Shown one piece after another: positions 12,996-24,453 of a DNA stretch of 64,000 nucleotides. This stretch comes from Leucocoprinus leucothites (Eukaryota; Basidiomycota; Agaricomycetes; Agaricales; Agaricaceae): the NCBI GenBank assembly GCA_013368445.1, contig JAACJO010000010.1:62001-126000 (forward strand), given 5' to 3'. How positions within the stretch are numbered: the first letter of the stretch is position 1; each line of letters begins with the position of its first letter. The notes beneath the pieces were generated by a model that did no database searches, was not told the origin of the DNA, and worked only from the letters and a program-made list of their open reading frames with translations. Both the position numbers and the translations under genes were made by a program.

Positions 12996-14157
12996 CTGAA
13001 ACACGGAATATCGCAACCAAAATAGATTTTCTGTTCATGTGCCGGGAGCTCATGCATCGAACCGTCCCAATGGCTCATCACTATCCCCCTGGTCAGCCAT
13101 CAGGGTCAAATGTTGATCCTTTGTAGGTTTCAGTCGAACACCAGAAATTGATAATCCTCTTCGGAATAGAAGGTAAATTTTGGCAGGACTGAAAATCTCC
13201 GGACATCAATCACCTCCTCGAAGTCTGATAAAAGTGTTCGCATTGATTTTGAACTGTATAACGTTGTTTGATAGGGATCACTGAGAGCACCTGAGGCATC
13301 ACTCAGTTCCGTGAAATGGAACGTTCTTTTGATTCACCATCCGTAGCATCAGACGAGGGAAATAACGTCCAACTATAAGACAAGGAATATAAAGATTAGG
13401 AGCTTCTACTATCCATCAATCTCCGAATCCATACTAGAAAATGTCGCCCGGCATTATCACCTCCCCGCTCTGACTCGCCATCATGAAGTTCTTAGCTTTG
13501 TTGTAAAAATACTTTCCTGGGTGATTTTCCAGTTCCATTTGGCGAGTAAGTTCCACATTGACTGTTCGAGCTGAGAGCCTATCGCAGAAGTTCATTTCTG
13601 CTTAGCTGGCCACTGGGCTAGTATAAGGTTCACTTTGTAATATTCATTGGACACGGTGTCGCTTTGGCTGTCACAGGATATCAGTCTACATCACACCAAT
13701 GAAGCCCTCGTCTTGTTCTTTATGCATTGTACAATATATGGCGCGTCGCGGTCATCATTGCACCACTTTCATATGCATGACAGGCGGTAATGTACAGTTC
13801 TACTGATTCAGGTTTCGTAAGGGCGGGTACGAGCTGGCTCAATTGACCCCGACGACTTGACATTTGGCGGCATCACCCGTAGTTTGTTTTGACTGCTACC
13901 GGTTGGATTGTTAAAGTGATCCAGCGTATGCAACGACTTGATGTTCAGGTTCCGATGAATCCGATCACACTGCACAGTGTATTATCGACCAGAGTTCTAG
14001 CTTCTTCCAGGACTTATGATGGGGGGTGATATCAGTCCCATCACCTGGTCCTTTCAGACCTAAATCCACGAGATCGATGATGAACCTGAGTACTACAAGC
14101 AGACTTCGAGAGCAGACTCCGCCACTGGGCTCTTCCTTTGGCTCAGAGACTTTTTTG
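12996..14157. other. gene-poor stretch, nothing supported
   Basis: About 1.2 kb. A plus-strand TATA-like AATATAAAG near 13387 is followed by ATGs at 13441 and 13483, but both frames close within 12 codons. Nothing else is coding-like. Confidence 0.35.
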
Positions 14158-14378
14158 TCAGCCCATCAAGCGTGTGAAACCCCGGACATATTGATGGACC
14201 AATAACAGAAAAGCCTCATGATCATGTTCGCACATTCGCACGTGCCGCACAAAAGACTCATCCACCTCACCATCATCTATTTTTCTGTCTCTTCTCTCAC
14301 TACCACCTCCCATCTCATGTTCCTCTTCCACCCATTCGTGTCGCATCTCACCATCGTACTCCTTGCCTTTGGAACCTG

Positions 14379-14705
14379 TTAACCAGGCCTCCGACCCTTC
14401 TTTGGTACCTCGTCTCTTCTGAAACCACCAGGATTGGGCAGGGTGAACGCGAGAGCGTAGTACTCGTGAAGCCGGATCCCTCCCCCCGCGAAGAAGTCTC
14501 GTAACCCACGCAAACACGCTGCCTTAATCGTAACCACCGCTATCCACTGACTGTTGTCGTATCTGCCGTTGAGACCACGCCTCTGTGATTTCACATACCC
14601 CCATCCCCAATTGTCAACCCTCTCTCGCGCACGGGCCATCAGCTCTGAACAAGAGGTCGCTGATCTGGATTTGGCTCGGGACCTGGCTCGGGAAACGTGT
14701 GTCAT
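14379..14705 (-). CDS. possible small hypothetical protein, weakly supported
   Basis: Open minus-strand frame starting MTHVSRARSRAKSR, continuing NWGWGYVKSQRRGLNGRYD and RLHEYYALAFTLPNPGGF, so coding-like in composition. A second minus frame (14158-14517, SRVHPAQSWWFQKRRG and a charged tail) overlaps its end, so a splice or frameshift may link the two. No family recognised. Divergent from the copper transporter, with about 300 bp between starts. Confidence 0.22.
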   Translation of the reverse strand: MTHVSRARSRAKSRSATSCSELMARARERVDNWGWGYVKSQRRGLNGRYDNSQWIAVVTIKAACLRGLRDFFAGGGIRLHEYYALAFTLPNPGGFRRDEVPKKGRRPG

Positions 14706-15011
14706 ACTTGCTGACGAGGAACGTTGGGGACCTTCCACGCTTTGGCCCAAACTCTGGGAGTTTTATTCCGTGATACCAAGAGACCTATTGGTCTATCAAG
14801 TGACCATCTGCTACATATGCATTCTATCGCACGGTTGCGCCATATCCCAGGTCATTTCGTGCCGCAATGGTTTTGGGCCGGCTTCCGTTAGCCGCTTGTT
14901 TGTTCTTATTTATTTGTCAAGCTGGCTTAGCCGAGCTGTTTGGTGCTTGTCCATCAACAGTCATTTGATTCATTCAGCCGAGCGTCTTTTTCGACGTTAA
15001 GCCGTTCTCCC
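14706..15011. other. upstream region of the copper transporter
   Basis: About 300 bp that should hold the Ctr promoter. No convincing TATA box or copper-response element was identified by eye. Confidence 0.4.
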
Positions 15012-15696
15012 ATGTCGTTTGGTTATCGGATTGTCCTCCTTGCATTTTCTCTTGTTTCAACTGCTCTTGCGCAGGCGTCCGACAGCGATGAGATAAGCCA
15101 TGGCATGGATATGGATATGGACATGGGGATGGAACTGGCTGAGGGGCAAATGTTACCTTACCTTCACTTCCAAGGGCGGGACGTCTTGTGGTTTCAAGGC
15201 TGGGTGCCTCAAACCAAAGGAGCCATGGCTGGGGCCTGTTTAGGCGTATTTCTGCTGGCAATTTTTGACCGGTGGCTTTCCGCTATGCGTGTCGTCGCAG
15301 AAGCCTATTGGAATAAACGGTGGGTTTTTTTTGTTCGCATCCTCCACCCATGCTGAGTTTTTCTTCCTAGCGCTGAAAGTGGTCTCACAAAGCGATTGAA
15401 AACTCAAGGAAACCTAACGCGCCCGACACTATCTGGTGTTCTGGCATTTCGCACGATACCTCCATTTATTCCCTCGCACGATATTGCACGTGGCCTTCTA
15501 CAGGGAGCTCAAGCCACCCTCAATTTCGCGTTCATGCTCGCTGCTATGTCAGTCTTTCCCACCCGCATTGACCCCAATCTGACGCTCCTTTGATAGGACA
15601 TTCAACGCCGGTATTATTCTCGCCATCATAATAGGACTTGGAGTGGGGGAAACAATGTTCGGCAGATACGCAGCTTCCAAGTCATCCCTTAGTTGA
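15012..15696 (+). CDS. Ctr-family high-affinity copper transporter
   Basis: Exons 15012-15319, 15371-15547 and 15597-15696 join in phase to 194 residues, typical for fungal Ctr proteins. A signal peptide (about 1-20) precedes a Met-rich extracellular segment (GMDMDMDMGM, about 34-43) that collects Cu(I). TM1 begins GAMAGACLGVFLLAI. TM2 carries the pore MxxxM as MLAAM, and TM3 the GxxxG packing motif as GLGVG before ETMFGRY. Ctr trimers import Cu(I) across the plasma or vacuolar membrane. The next gene, 370 bp downstream on the same strand, is a ferric/cupric reductase, the enzyme type that produces the Cu(I) and Fe(II) substrates. Start chosen at ATG 15012 because the signal peptide follows directly; an in-frame GTG or ATG further up would add an unlikely leader. 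Confidence 0.92.
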
Positions 15697-16065
15697 CAGC
15701 GAGCGTGGAAAGCCTTCTGACTTCTAGCATCCCTGTACTTTTAGCTTGTATGTAAGAGGATACCCTGACAATTGACGAATGTGACTTGGTCAATTTTGGT
15801 CTAGGTCCAAGGATATCATCGGAAGTTCCAAATGTTTCCTACAACTATTTACGGAGTGGGCTAGCTGCACCGGTGCATAGTGTAATCCAATGCGACGGCT
15901 AGATAGGAGGGACAAAAAGTTTTTCTTCTCACGAAGGCACGTGATTAAGCGCTTACCACCTGCGTACTGCTACTGGGTGATATCCCAGGTCCAAGGCAAT
16001 CATAATCGTTCTCTCTCTTCATTCACACTCTTTAGTAGGCGTCTCTACAGCCCAGTCTCATCTGA
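15697..16065. other. spacer between copper transporter and reductase
   Basis: 369 bp holding the Ctr 3' flank and the reductase promoter. No ORF or clear element seen. Confidence 0.4.
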
Positions 16066-18559
16066 ATGGCTGATACAGGGACACCTCCCACAATCCCACC
16101 TGAGTTTCAGCAATACGAGTACGTCTATGACCTCTCCCTATAGTTAACGAATTATCTCTAATTCCTTCCATAGTTCGTACGCAGAGGCTCCAGGATGGCA
16201 GCTCAAATTCTCATTGGTTTGGGTTGCAGGAGTTGGCTTGTCCATCCTCTTTTGTCTCCCTCACTTCATTCGTGGTGTACGAGCCAGGAGAGTTCTCCAC
16301 GACGTTTTCGGAATCAGAGAGAAGATTGATGGATATATCAATCTCTATGGTTCGGACACAAACGACACGCGCGGGCGAGAAAATATACGGATGCGCGTCG
16401 TTGAACGGAGGGATTGGCGCAAGGACTGGACGAGAAATGTATTAAATCGGTTAGGCTCGCTTGTCCTCTGGACCGTGCCTTGGGTTGAGCTTAATTTTGG
16501 TCAACGTATGTGCACCGTTGATCATTTCCTGCTCTTGGGCTCAAGTTATCAACATTTTTACAGTCCTTGTCATTGTTGGCTATTTATTAACTGTCATCCT
16601 ATGCGTGGTTATCCGAACACCATTAACTGAAAATCCAAATCGTGCTGGTACGTCGCATCCAAAGACGTAATTCCAGAGGTTCAAAAATCTCACCTCTATC
16701 TAGGTTTCATCACCCTTGCTCAGCTCCCTGTTGTCTTCCTGTTTGCCACCAAGAACTCGATTTTATCTCTCCTTTTGGGACCAGGAAACGGCTACGAGAA
16801 ACTCAATTTCGTCCACCGCTGGGCTGGTCGTGGGGTGTTCCTCTCGGCTCTTATTCACGGCTCCCTCTGGATCAACAACCATTTAACTTGGGGATTCCCC
16901 ATCATTGGGCAGCAGAAGGAAACTTCCGGAGTTGCTGCTCTCGGTTTGCTCTGCGTGATTGTGATCACATCTGCGAGGCCCGTAAGGAAGGCCTTCTATG
17001 AGTTTTTCTATGTTGTTCAGTAAGCTATCCCTGGTCTTGTGGTGTTCTCAAAGCTCATTTTTACCGGCATATAGTACTTTCGCATATGTCGCATTCTATG
17101 TGACAGTTTGCTACCATACTATATATGCCCCTCCGTGGATATACCCACCGCTCGCCTTTTACGGATTGGATATGCTCTTGCGTTTCTTCAGATATCGTAT
17201 CAAGGATGCTACGCTTACACCTATTGGGAACCAGTTCACACTAGTAAGAGTCTCTCGGTTCTTTCAAGATTTGACGCCCCTCACCAGCTTGTTTGTAGGT
17301 CAACATCCCATTTTGTACAGACGGCTGGACAGCAGGCCAGCACGTTCGCCTTCGCGTCTTTTTTGAAGGACGTATTTTTGAATCACATCCTCTCACAATC
17401 TTCACTGCACCTCCTTCAGCTTCGTGTCTATCCGACATCTATGGATCGGGCATTACGCTTGGTGCTCGCGTTACCGGAGACTGGTCCCGGGCTCTCAATA
17501 CATTCGCGCTCAATAGGGGTTATCTTGAGACAGATGCAGATCCGCAGCCAAAGAAAGAACAAATTGACGACAAGGAAAGCATTGAGCCTGATCCACCTGC
17601 GCCACAAACCCAGGTTCAGGTCATGATTGACGGTCCTTACGGCGGGAGCACCATTGATCTCGGTCGATACGAGACTGTTCTACTGTTTGCTGGTGGTGCT
17701 GGTGTGACATTCACGCTCGGAATGCTTGACGATATTGTGGGACGATGCGTTCGACTAGGGCGAGCAAATGGCGAGAGGACAAGACGAATAGAGTTTACTT
17801 GGTGTATCAAATCATTCGGTAAGTCGACAATTTAATACATCTTCATCATTTGCCCCATCTCTCCCTCTGTAATCTCTTGCCCTGTTTTTTTCCGTTCTCT
17901 TATCTGATCTTTCTCCGCTTTGGTTGCATGCATCAGGTCTTCTCGACTGGTTCGCGCCAGCTCTGGTAGAGATTGCGCGTACGGCAGCTTCTTCGAACCG
18001 CTCGCCAACCCCTCTATCCCTGCACATCTCGGTCTACGTCACTTGTCTTTGCGATCCAGAGGCAGTACCTCCAATACCCAACTGTGATGTAACCATAATG
18101 CGACCAGATGTTCATCACATCTTGGACGACCTTTTGACGCCACCAACATCGACTTCCCCTTCCCAACCGATCACGACGTCACCTTACCAAGAAAAGGCAT
18201 CTGTATCCCCCTCACCGATCAATGCAGGCACAATGTTACCGTCATCTCCAATTGCCCCATTGCCTCCTCCATCTCCTGAAACTGACGTTGACAATCAGGA
18301 GATTGTGCTTATTTCCAAACCTGGTCATGTTACGACTGCAAGGAGACGAACCGCTGACGTTGACTCAGAAGATGGATTAGACCCGCATGCATCTCAGAAG
18401 TTGCCTTGGCTTGGCCCTGGTGGCGGCGTTGCTGTCTGTGCAAGTGGTCCCGCTGGTCTCGTACGTGAGGCTTCTAATGCGGTGGCACGTCTCAGACTCT
18501 CGAAGAGAGGAATGGAGATGGGTGGCATAGACATACATACGGAGGTGTTTTCACTCTGA
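16066..18559 (+). CDS. ferric/cupric reductase, FRE family transmembrane flavocytochrome
   Basis: Seven exons in phase: 16066-16118, 16174-16505, 16564-16647, 16704-17019, 17075-17243, 17299-17818, 17937-18559; 698 residues. TM helices start near residue 30. Two bis-His haem pairs with 14-residue spacing are visible: VHRWAG to LIHG (about His193/His207) and HTFAYV to CYHT (about His262/His276). An FAD-binding HPLTIFTAP lies near 348, DGPYGG and the nucleotide-binding FAGGAGVTF near 430-455, and a C-terminal CASGPAGL near 658. FRE enzymes pass electrons from cytosolic NADPH across the membrane to Fe(III) or Cu(II). A Pro/Ser-rich insert of about 70 residues (near 555-625) sits between the last nucleotide-binding blocks and is probably a disordered loop. 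Location beside Ctr suggests shared metal control, but no shared site was found. Confidence 0.92.
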
Positions 18560-18730
18560 GGTCAATGCTCAGTATTTCCGAAGTACTGTATTACGAAACA
18601 TGTTTTTTGAACCATTCACTTATTATGTACATTACATGACAGCCAACCGTCTTACACGGTTTGAATTATCAGTCACCAATTGGTTTGGGGGATGAAGTGT
18701 ATCCCATGGTGAGATTTCGTGATACTTTCA

Positions 18731-19318
18731 TTATCTATTCATCAAGCCAGAGATCGGGTCGTTCAAGGCATACGCCTCGAACTGTGTTTCAAAGCCCATA
18801 TCAGACAATGGCGTTATTGTACTTGTGCGAGCCGCATGCTGATTGCCTTGAATGATATCCAGGGTGTCTGAACGTCTCATCTCATTCGGTCGTTTTTCGT
18901 AGTCACACTGACTGTTCGGCCACACCGGCGAGCCCCGGCTTGTGGATATCTCGAAAGCTACCATTTTAGCCTGCTGAGGTGTCAGCTGCGTACATAGTCC
19001 CGTCTGTACAGACGTAAAGGAGTGAAAGTTGAAAATGTATGTTAAAGAATGAAAATATGATGATTACAAGCAGTAGGAACCGCAACCAAGTGTGCCTGTA
19101 CATAACGCACACTCGATACTACGTACGGGAGTACGAAGAGAATCAGCCCTACTGGAACATACAAGAAGACATCACTCTCAGCCACGACTGGCATTGGCGC
19201 AGTGCTGACCTGTGTTGAAAGATTCTTGAACTGTTGCCTATTACTTGAGCGAATCTTCGGATCAAACAAACTCAAGTGAATGATTAGAACTGTCAGTAGA
19301 AGCTGCGGTCGCCAACAT
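18731..19318 (-). CDS. small single-pass membrane protein, unknown family
   Basis: A coding-like tail (18731-19003, starting TGLCTQLTPQQAKMVAF and ending LNDPISGLMNR) follows a good acceptor. Upstream, a hydrophobic segment VFLYVPVGLILFVLPYVVSS lies in an open frame. One workable model starts at ATG 19318 (MLATAASTDSSNHSLEF, exon 19268-19318), has a middle exon ending 19209, and leaves that exon at one of several donors (19123, 19102 or 19087). The product would be about 150 residues with one TM helix. No family recognised; exon structure is unresolved. Confidence 0.4.
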
Positions 19319-20310
19319 CAATACATGGGCGCCGCCATAAGAGCATACGATTTGACGGTGAATTTAAGTCGACTAGAGTTGAGGGTAGCTTTGGTTCTAT
19401 ATTTGGTATTTCAAGTTATCGGCACCCCAAGCAACATTTTGGATTGGTATCACCTATTTACAGAACAAAGCATGCTAGGACTTCGTGATGGTCTTCCTGT
19501 GGAGCAGGAAGCCTAGTATCTACACGACGAGAAGATATGATGCGCGTCCCCTAAACTTCCAATGTGATTGCACCATATTACCAGGCCTTCTCACCTCCGT
19601 TCGGGTTGGAATTGTGCCCCCACTCTTCTACCATGCACCGGTTTCCGTCTTCCCTTTCATCAAACTTTACTTTCTTCCATCCTACGAGCATTCACCGTTT
19701 TCACTGGTCACCATCACCGCCTGAGTATCTCACCACCTTTGTTACCCGATATTCTCTCCCAGCGTTGACGGCACGCCCAACTCAGCCCGAATCCTTTTCT
19801 TATCACATTTGCTATTGACGCCAAAATCGTCATCATGATCGATCTTGAGTTCCTCGTCGCATTCGTGGTAATCAACACGCGCTGGAGGGCCCAGAGCTCT
19901 TCCCGAAGTCATCTACCTCCAAACAATAAGTAATAAGAGCTTGGCAGTTGCACCCGAAATCCAATCTCGGGCAGGATTAGCCTTTGTTGAGGAAATCCTT
20001 AAGCTATTGAGTATGGGACAGAAATTCCAACAGCTTCTGATTGAGGGCCTCAAAAAACGATCGAGATAGTTAGTTCAGCTGCAGTTCGCAGAGCTTCTAT
20101 ACACGTACTATGACTGAGTATTAGGGCTTCCGTATTTCAAAAACGGGATTCTGTTTAGAATCAGGAGATGAGAGAGATATCGACCTTGGTTTAAGGCAAA
20201 TAAGCTGGTTCAAGTATACTGGTTCAAAATAAGCTTTCTATTGACTGGTAATCTCATACACTATGCTGATAATACATTTATCTGGGTTCTGAGTTCAAGA
20301 GTCAGACTCC
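19319..20310. other. intergenic, no gene seen
   Basis: About 1 kb. A CT-rich plus-strand run (19600-19830) leads to an ATG at 19834, but that frame closes after about 30 codons. No domain seen. Confidence 0.4.
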
Positions 20311-21680
20311 CTAAAGGCACTGAGAGTAGTAGTCTGTTGAAACGGCGTATCAACAGGCAATACATTCACCCGATGGAAGGAGACTTACCGTTGACGGCTT
20401 TGCAGGTGTAGGGGGAAACGCAAGCGGTAGGGCCACTGTAGCCGGTGCCGCCGCATTGACCGTATTGTGAGACAGTTCCTCCTGTCGCAGTTGTGGTAGT
20501 GGTCGTGGGTTTCGGGGTAGTGGTAGGATGAGAAGTGGTTGTGGGAGGGTTGGTCTAGAGACAAGCGGTGAGATTATATTGGTTTCTTGAAAACATGAAC
20601 CACATACGGAGCCACCTGAGCCGTAGAGAGGGGGGCCGGGAATAACGTAGTTTGTCCTGGGGCGGTTTTAGAATCAGATATTCGAAGGATGTCGGATTAA
20701 TGCTCACTCAGTCTGGGCCTCTTGGGTGTAAAGGTTGACGGAAACTGTAAAATTAAGTACCTGTATTAGCCTCTCTTCTTCAAGAAATAAGCTCAGACTC
20801 ACGACCGGGGTCGCTGTTGGAGTAGGCACCAGGGAAGCTGACCAATTCGGCGCTTGTGGGTTCTCGACTGCCGCCATTGGTGATCTCAATCTGGGCACAC
20901 TCAGGATAGAATTGCTGTTCACAATGAATGAGCTATTCGATCACATCACCGTTTTTTAACAAAGCAAGACTCACGGCAGGGAGAGAGTGAAGGGCAATGG
21001 TCTCGAAGCGGATCAAATACTGGCCGCTCGGGACCGAAGCAGGGATGGTCGTGGTCCAACTGCTGTTATCAGCGACCATCTTTCCAGCACCCCAAGTCCC
21101 GGAGCCGATTGTACCAGACAAGAGGCCGGCCTCATCAATCTTGAACTATCTTGCTGTCAGTGCCGTTTCCAGTTCGATGTGTGGACAAGGACCTACCCAT
21201 TTGAGACTCCCAGCGTTAGCGGAGTCGCAGGAGCTACCCGAGCATTTTGCAAGGTATGTGAGCTAAATGAAGGACATCAAAATACCTTCCAATAAAATTT
21301 ATGGTTATTGCTCACCTGGGGCCCATAAGGATGCGGCCAAACCTGGTTCCAGTAGGCGGTGATAGCAGTCCCAGCGGCAACTGAAGCGGTCAGCTGGAGA
21401 GCACCAGCCGATCCATTATCGTTGCAAGCAATAGTGGAATCAGTGGCATCGGTAATAGGGTTGCTATCCAAAAGGAATCAGAATTTGATTGGTTTAATGA
21501 CTAGGAAAATGGAACCGACTAGGAGGACCAAGGACGTTGGATGGTGGTCTGACCACTGGGGCTGTTGTAGGGCTTCCAGCCGTCGTACCACTTGCCATCC
21601 CAAGAATAAGCAAGGACACCACCGTGGGCCTGAGCCTTTGTCACGAAGAGAGCCAAAGCAACAGAAGCGAGAGCCAACAT
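20311..21680 (-). CDS. AA9 lytic polysaccharide monooxygenase with C-terminal CBM1
   Basis: Nine exons chain in phase: 21520-21680, 21316-21463, 21197-21262, 20975-21145, 20803-20914, 20708-20744, 20608-20656, 20389-20554, 20311-20333; 310 residues. An 18-residue signal peptide ends exactly before HGGV, so mature His1 (residue 19) can form the copper histidine brace with the His of WPHPYGP (residue 98). The axial motif AQFYPECAQ carries Gln183 and Tyr185. After the catalytic domain ([10 protein letters not shown]) come a Thr/Pro linker and a CBM1 ([31 protein letters not shown]). AA9 enzymes oxidatively cleave cellulose in secreted cocktails; CBM1 anchors them to crystalline cellulose. The apparent TAG in exon 1 is split by the intron at TA|G and is not a stop. 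Confidence 0.95.
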
Positions 21681-21735
21681 TTTCAAGGTCAAGTGAACGA
21701 TAGTGAGGATGAGCGTCCAGAACCTTGGACAGCGA

Positions 21736-21746
21736 CTTTATATATA
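21736..21746 (-). promoter_or_regulatory. TATA box of the AA9 gene
   Basis: TATATATAAAG on the minus strand about 60 bp before the AA9 ATG, a typical position for a strongly induced secreted enzyme gene. Confidence 0.55.
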
Positions 21747-23104
21747 CCGAGAGGTTGGGCTCACGGAAGTTATATAAAATTATGATCGTTCATCCGATGA
21801 CCATCTCGTGATATTCAAAAGACATTTCCTTCTGGAGAAATGATAGTGAGGGAAGATACCCGACAAGTGCCTGAAATGCGGACCATGAAAACACCAACTC
21901 AGGCGCCTGTTACCTCTCTACGCGTATGAGCGAGCTTTCGTCATCAGACGGTGGTGCAAAAAGTTCGGAGAGATAGAAATAGCTGTTGGTTATTTTCAGT
22001 AAATTTAGAGCCGGCGGGGGTGGCAGGTATGTCCATGAGGGTGAACATTCGGTGCTGATCTGACTTTGCTTCTTCTTTGATAATTGAAGGGGCGGTGATT
22101 CAAAAAAATAATATCCAAGCAGACAAAATACCTTGAGCTGACATTTAAAAATAGTCAAGTACTCAATTTAGTTGTCCACTAACAACGGTTGAAGCATTAC
22201 ACCGGCCCCTGGTTACCCACTTATTGTCTGAAGAGGCAGGTAAGTAGTTAACCACTCTAGCGTTCCGTAGCCTAGGCAGAAAATAATCGACAGCATCGTT
22301 TTCAACCTTTTCCACAGATATTTCTCTCAGTCCAATAATGTTATTTTTACTCGCCAGGTCCCAGAATTGAGCACGAGTGCCGTGCAAGGTACCTCGTGCA
22401 CAAAGGCGAGGAAAGAGAGTGTAATGGAAGCCGTCACGGCTGGGCACAATTACAGAGCCATTTTAGCCCAGTATATCAGAGATTCATCCGAGGTTTGTGG
22501 AGCCCCACGGCCATAGACGTGTAGAATACTTTCCGAGCGGATCAACCTCGCAATCAATCAAGTTTAAGCGGATATTGATATTCCGAAGCTTATGCACAGT
22601 GACGTTGTGTAATTACGTCGCTTAGTTTCTGTTGCCAGTCTTCTAGCCAAGCCAGACGAAGCCCTTCCTAGCGGCATCTGAGTCCTGGGACTGAATTCGC
22701 CAAGAAGGAGAGGCCTAGTCCAAAACCAAGCTAAGCTTCAATAGGAAGTCTATGCCTTCGAAGACATCCGACATACCGATCTCGAAAAACAAAACTCGGA
22801 CTCGTTCGGCGCACTCTCGCTCCCTGCTTCTCGGCTACCATGCGCTTCCGAAGTTTCAGAGAAGGAACACGAGCCGACCGAAGAATTTTGATTTATAATT
22901 AACCCAACTTTTATTCTGACCGCCTGTGAAACTTGGAACAGTAGTACTATGTAGAGTTCCCAGACTAAGCGATACCTGCTGGTCAGTTGTTGCATGGCAG
23001 GACGTATCATACTTCACGTCAAATTATCGTCACCATTACGTCCAAAATGTCTACAAAGAAAACCCGGTCACTAAGGTTTTGAGCTGTAGCTAACGACCAT
23101 AGTC
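21747..23104. other. intergenic with one coding-like relic
   Basis: About 1.35 kb. A minus-strand frame at 22163-22447 (SRDGFHYTLFPRL, then RAQFWDLASKNNIIGLREI) reads like protein but has no ATG, neighbours or family, so it may be a relic exon. The rest shows nothing. Confidence 0.3.
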
Positions 23105-24453
23105 CTATATCGACGCTATTGAACTATGTTGTTTGTCCACAAGCTCAGTATAGAACGGATAGTCATTATACCCAGCCTCAGCATCTGGCTGATCACCACG
23201 AGTATAATAAGTCTTTGAATCCGGAACATTAAGTGGTAAATCCAGTTTCAGTCTCATCGGAAGATCAGGCTAATCCACCATCATCGCCGATCATTTCACC
23301 ATCCATCAGCCAAGAGTTGAAGGGCACGCAAGCTTGACCAACTCACATTCGCAATAAACGCCTTTCCAAATGCAATCACCTCGTTATCCCTCTCTTCTGC
23401 TCGCCTAATCGCCGTATCTCGCGTATACATCGCAGCAGAAATGAGAACATTAGGTTTCCAGATCTCTCGAATGAAATCGTTCGCGTTCGGAGAACAGTCA
23501 GGCCTGCTCGACGTAGGTTCGACGATGTGAAGGTAGCCTAGTGTAGGGAACTGTTCCTTGAGCGCCTTAACGAGGTGCGTAAATTGTGGGACTGGATTCT
23601 CGATCCTCATATCTGTAAATTGATTCAGCACTTGAGACTTTAAATCAATGCTTTCTCCGTCACTCACCATTGGAAATGCTCCATGGGCTCACCCTTATCC
23701 CTGTTCTCTCGGCACCGATTGCGTCAACAACAACCTTCACAACTTCTAACGCATGCCTCGACCTGTTCTCTATATTTCCACCATACTCATCCGTGCGCCC
23801 GTTACTCACCTCTTTAGTGAATTGATCGAGGAGATACCCAAATGCACCATGTATCTCAACACCATCGAATCCAGCTTCGAGTACAGCATTTCGTGCCGCT
23901 TGAGCCCACAACTCGATGTATTCTTGAATCTCAGCTCTTGTCAGTTCGCGCGGTGGGGTCCCTTTATTGGCTTTAAGGGGAATAGGCGAGGGCGCGACAA
24001 AATCAAACGCTGGATCCTCTTCATGTAGGTATTCAACCTCTGCGACTCGGCCTAGTGCCCATAGTTGCAGGAAGATATAAGAACCATTCGCATGAACAGC
24101 ATCCGTAACCTAAAATCACTCATTATTAACATCCAATCTACACAAACACTCTACTTGATCGCAGATGAAAGCCTCACCTCTCTCCAAGCAGCAATCTGCT
24201 CTTGACTCCAAATACCCGGTATACTCGGGTCTCCGCCCGCCTTTGCAGCGATATACGTCGCTTCCGCAATGATGAGTGTCCCGGGAATTCTCGATCGTTG
24301 CTCGTAATGAGTCTTAAGCATGGGATTGATAGGAATATGACTCAATCGTGTGGCTTTGTAACGCGTTAATGGAGCCATCACGACGCGATGGCTGAGGGTG
24401 ATGTTGCCGAGTTTGAATGGCTGGAAGAGCTTAGGTATACTGTCGGAGGCCAT
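23105..24453 (-). CDS. old yellow enzyme (FMN-dependent NAD(P)H:flavin oxidoreductase) with altered active site
   Basis: Exons 24178-24453, 23668-24109, 23347-23612 and 23105-23269 join in phase; 382 residues, normal for the family. Landmarks: LFQPFKLGNITLSHRVVMAP, PLTRYKA (FMN site), FLQLWALGRVA, GFDGVEIHGAFGYLLDQF, GGNIENRSR, GIRVSPWS and IAFGKAFIAN. Old yellow enzymes reduce activated C=C bonds of enones using NAD(P)H through FMN. The substrate carbonyl is normally held by a His-x-x-Asn or His-x-x-His pair; here it is His179-Gly-Ala-Phe182, so the second residue is Phe, while the Tyr two further on is kept. Two decayed relatives lie in this window near 31.6 and 60.3 kb. Start at ATG 24453 matches the family N-terminus. 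Confidence 0.9.

Noticed and set aside
13441..13520. Plus-strand gene start after a TATA-like box (MKFLALL signal-like start)
   Set aside because: Frame closes after seven codons and no splice rescues it.
14554..15000. Plus-strand 148-codon ORF before the copper transporter
   Set aside because: It overlaps the transporter leader region, has no domain, and the opposite strand is more protein-like; not supported as a gene.
18661..18855. Plus-strand ORF downstream of the ferric reductase
   Set aside because: Lies opposite the better-supported minus-strand exon at 18731-19003 and shows no domain.
21510..21525. Apparent TAG stop after PWSS in the AA9 gene, suggesting a pseudogene
   Set aside because: The TA belongs to the exon and the G starts a GTCGGT donor; joining to the acceptor at 21464 gives Tyr-Asn-Pro-Ile in phase.
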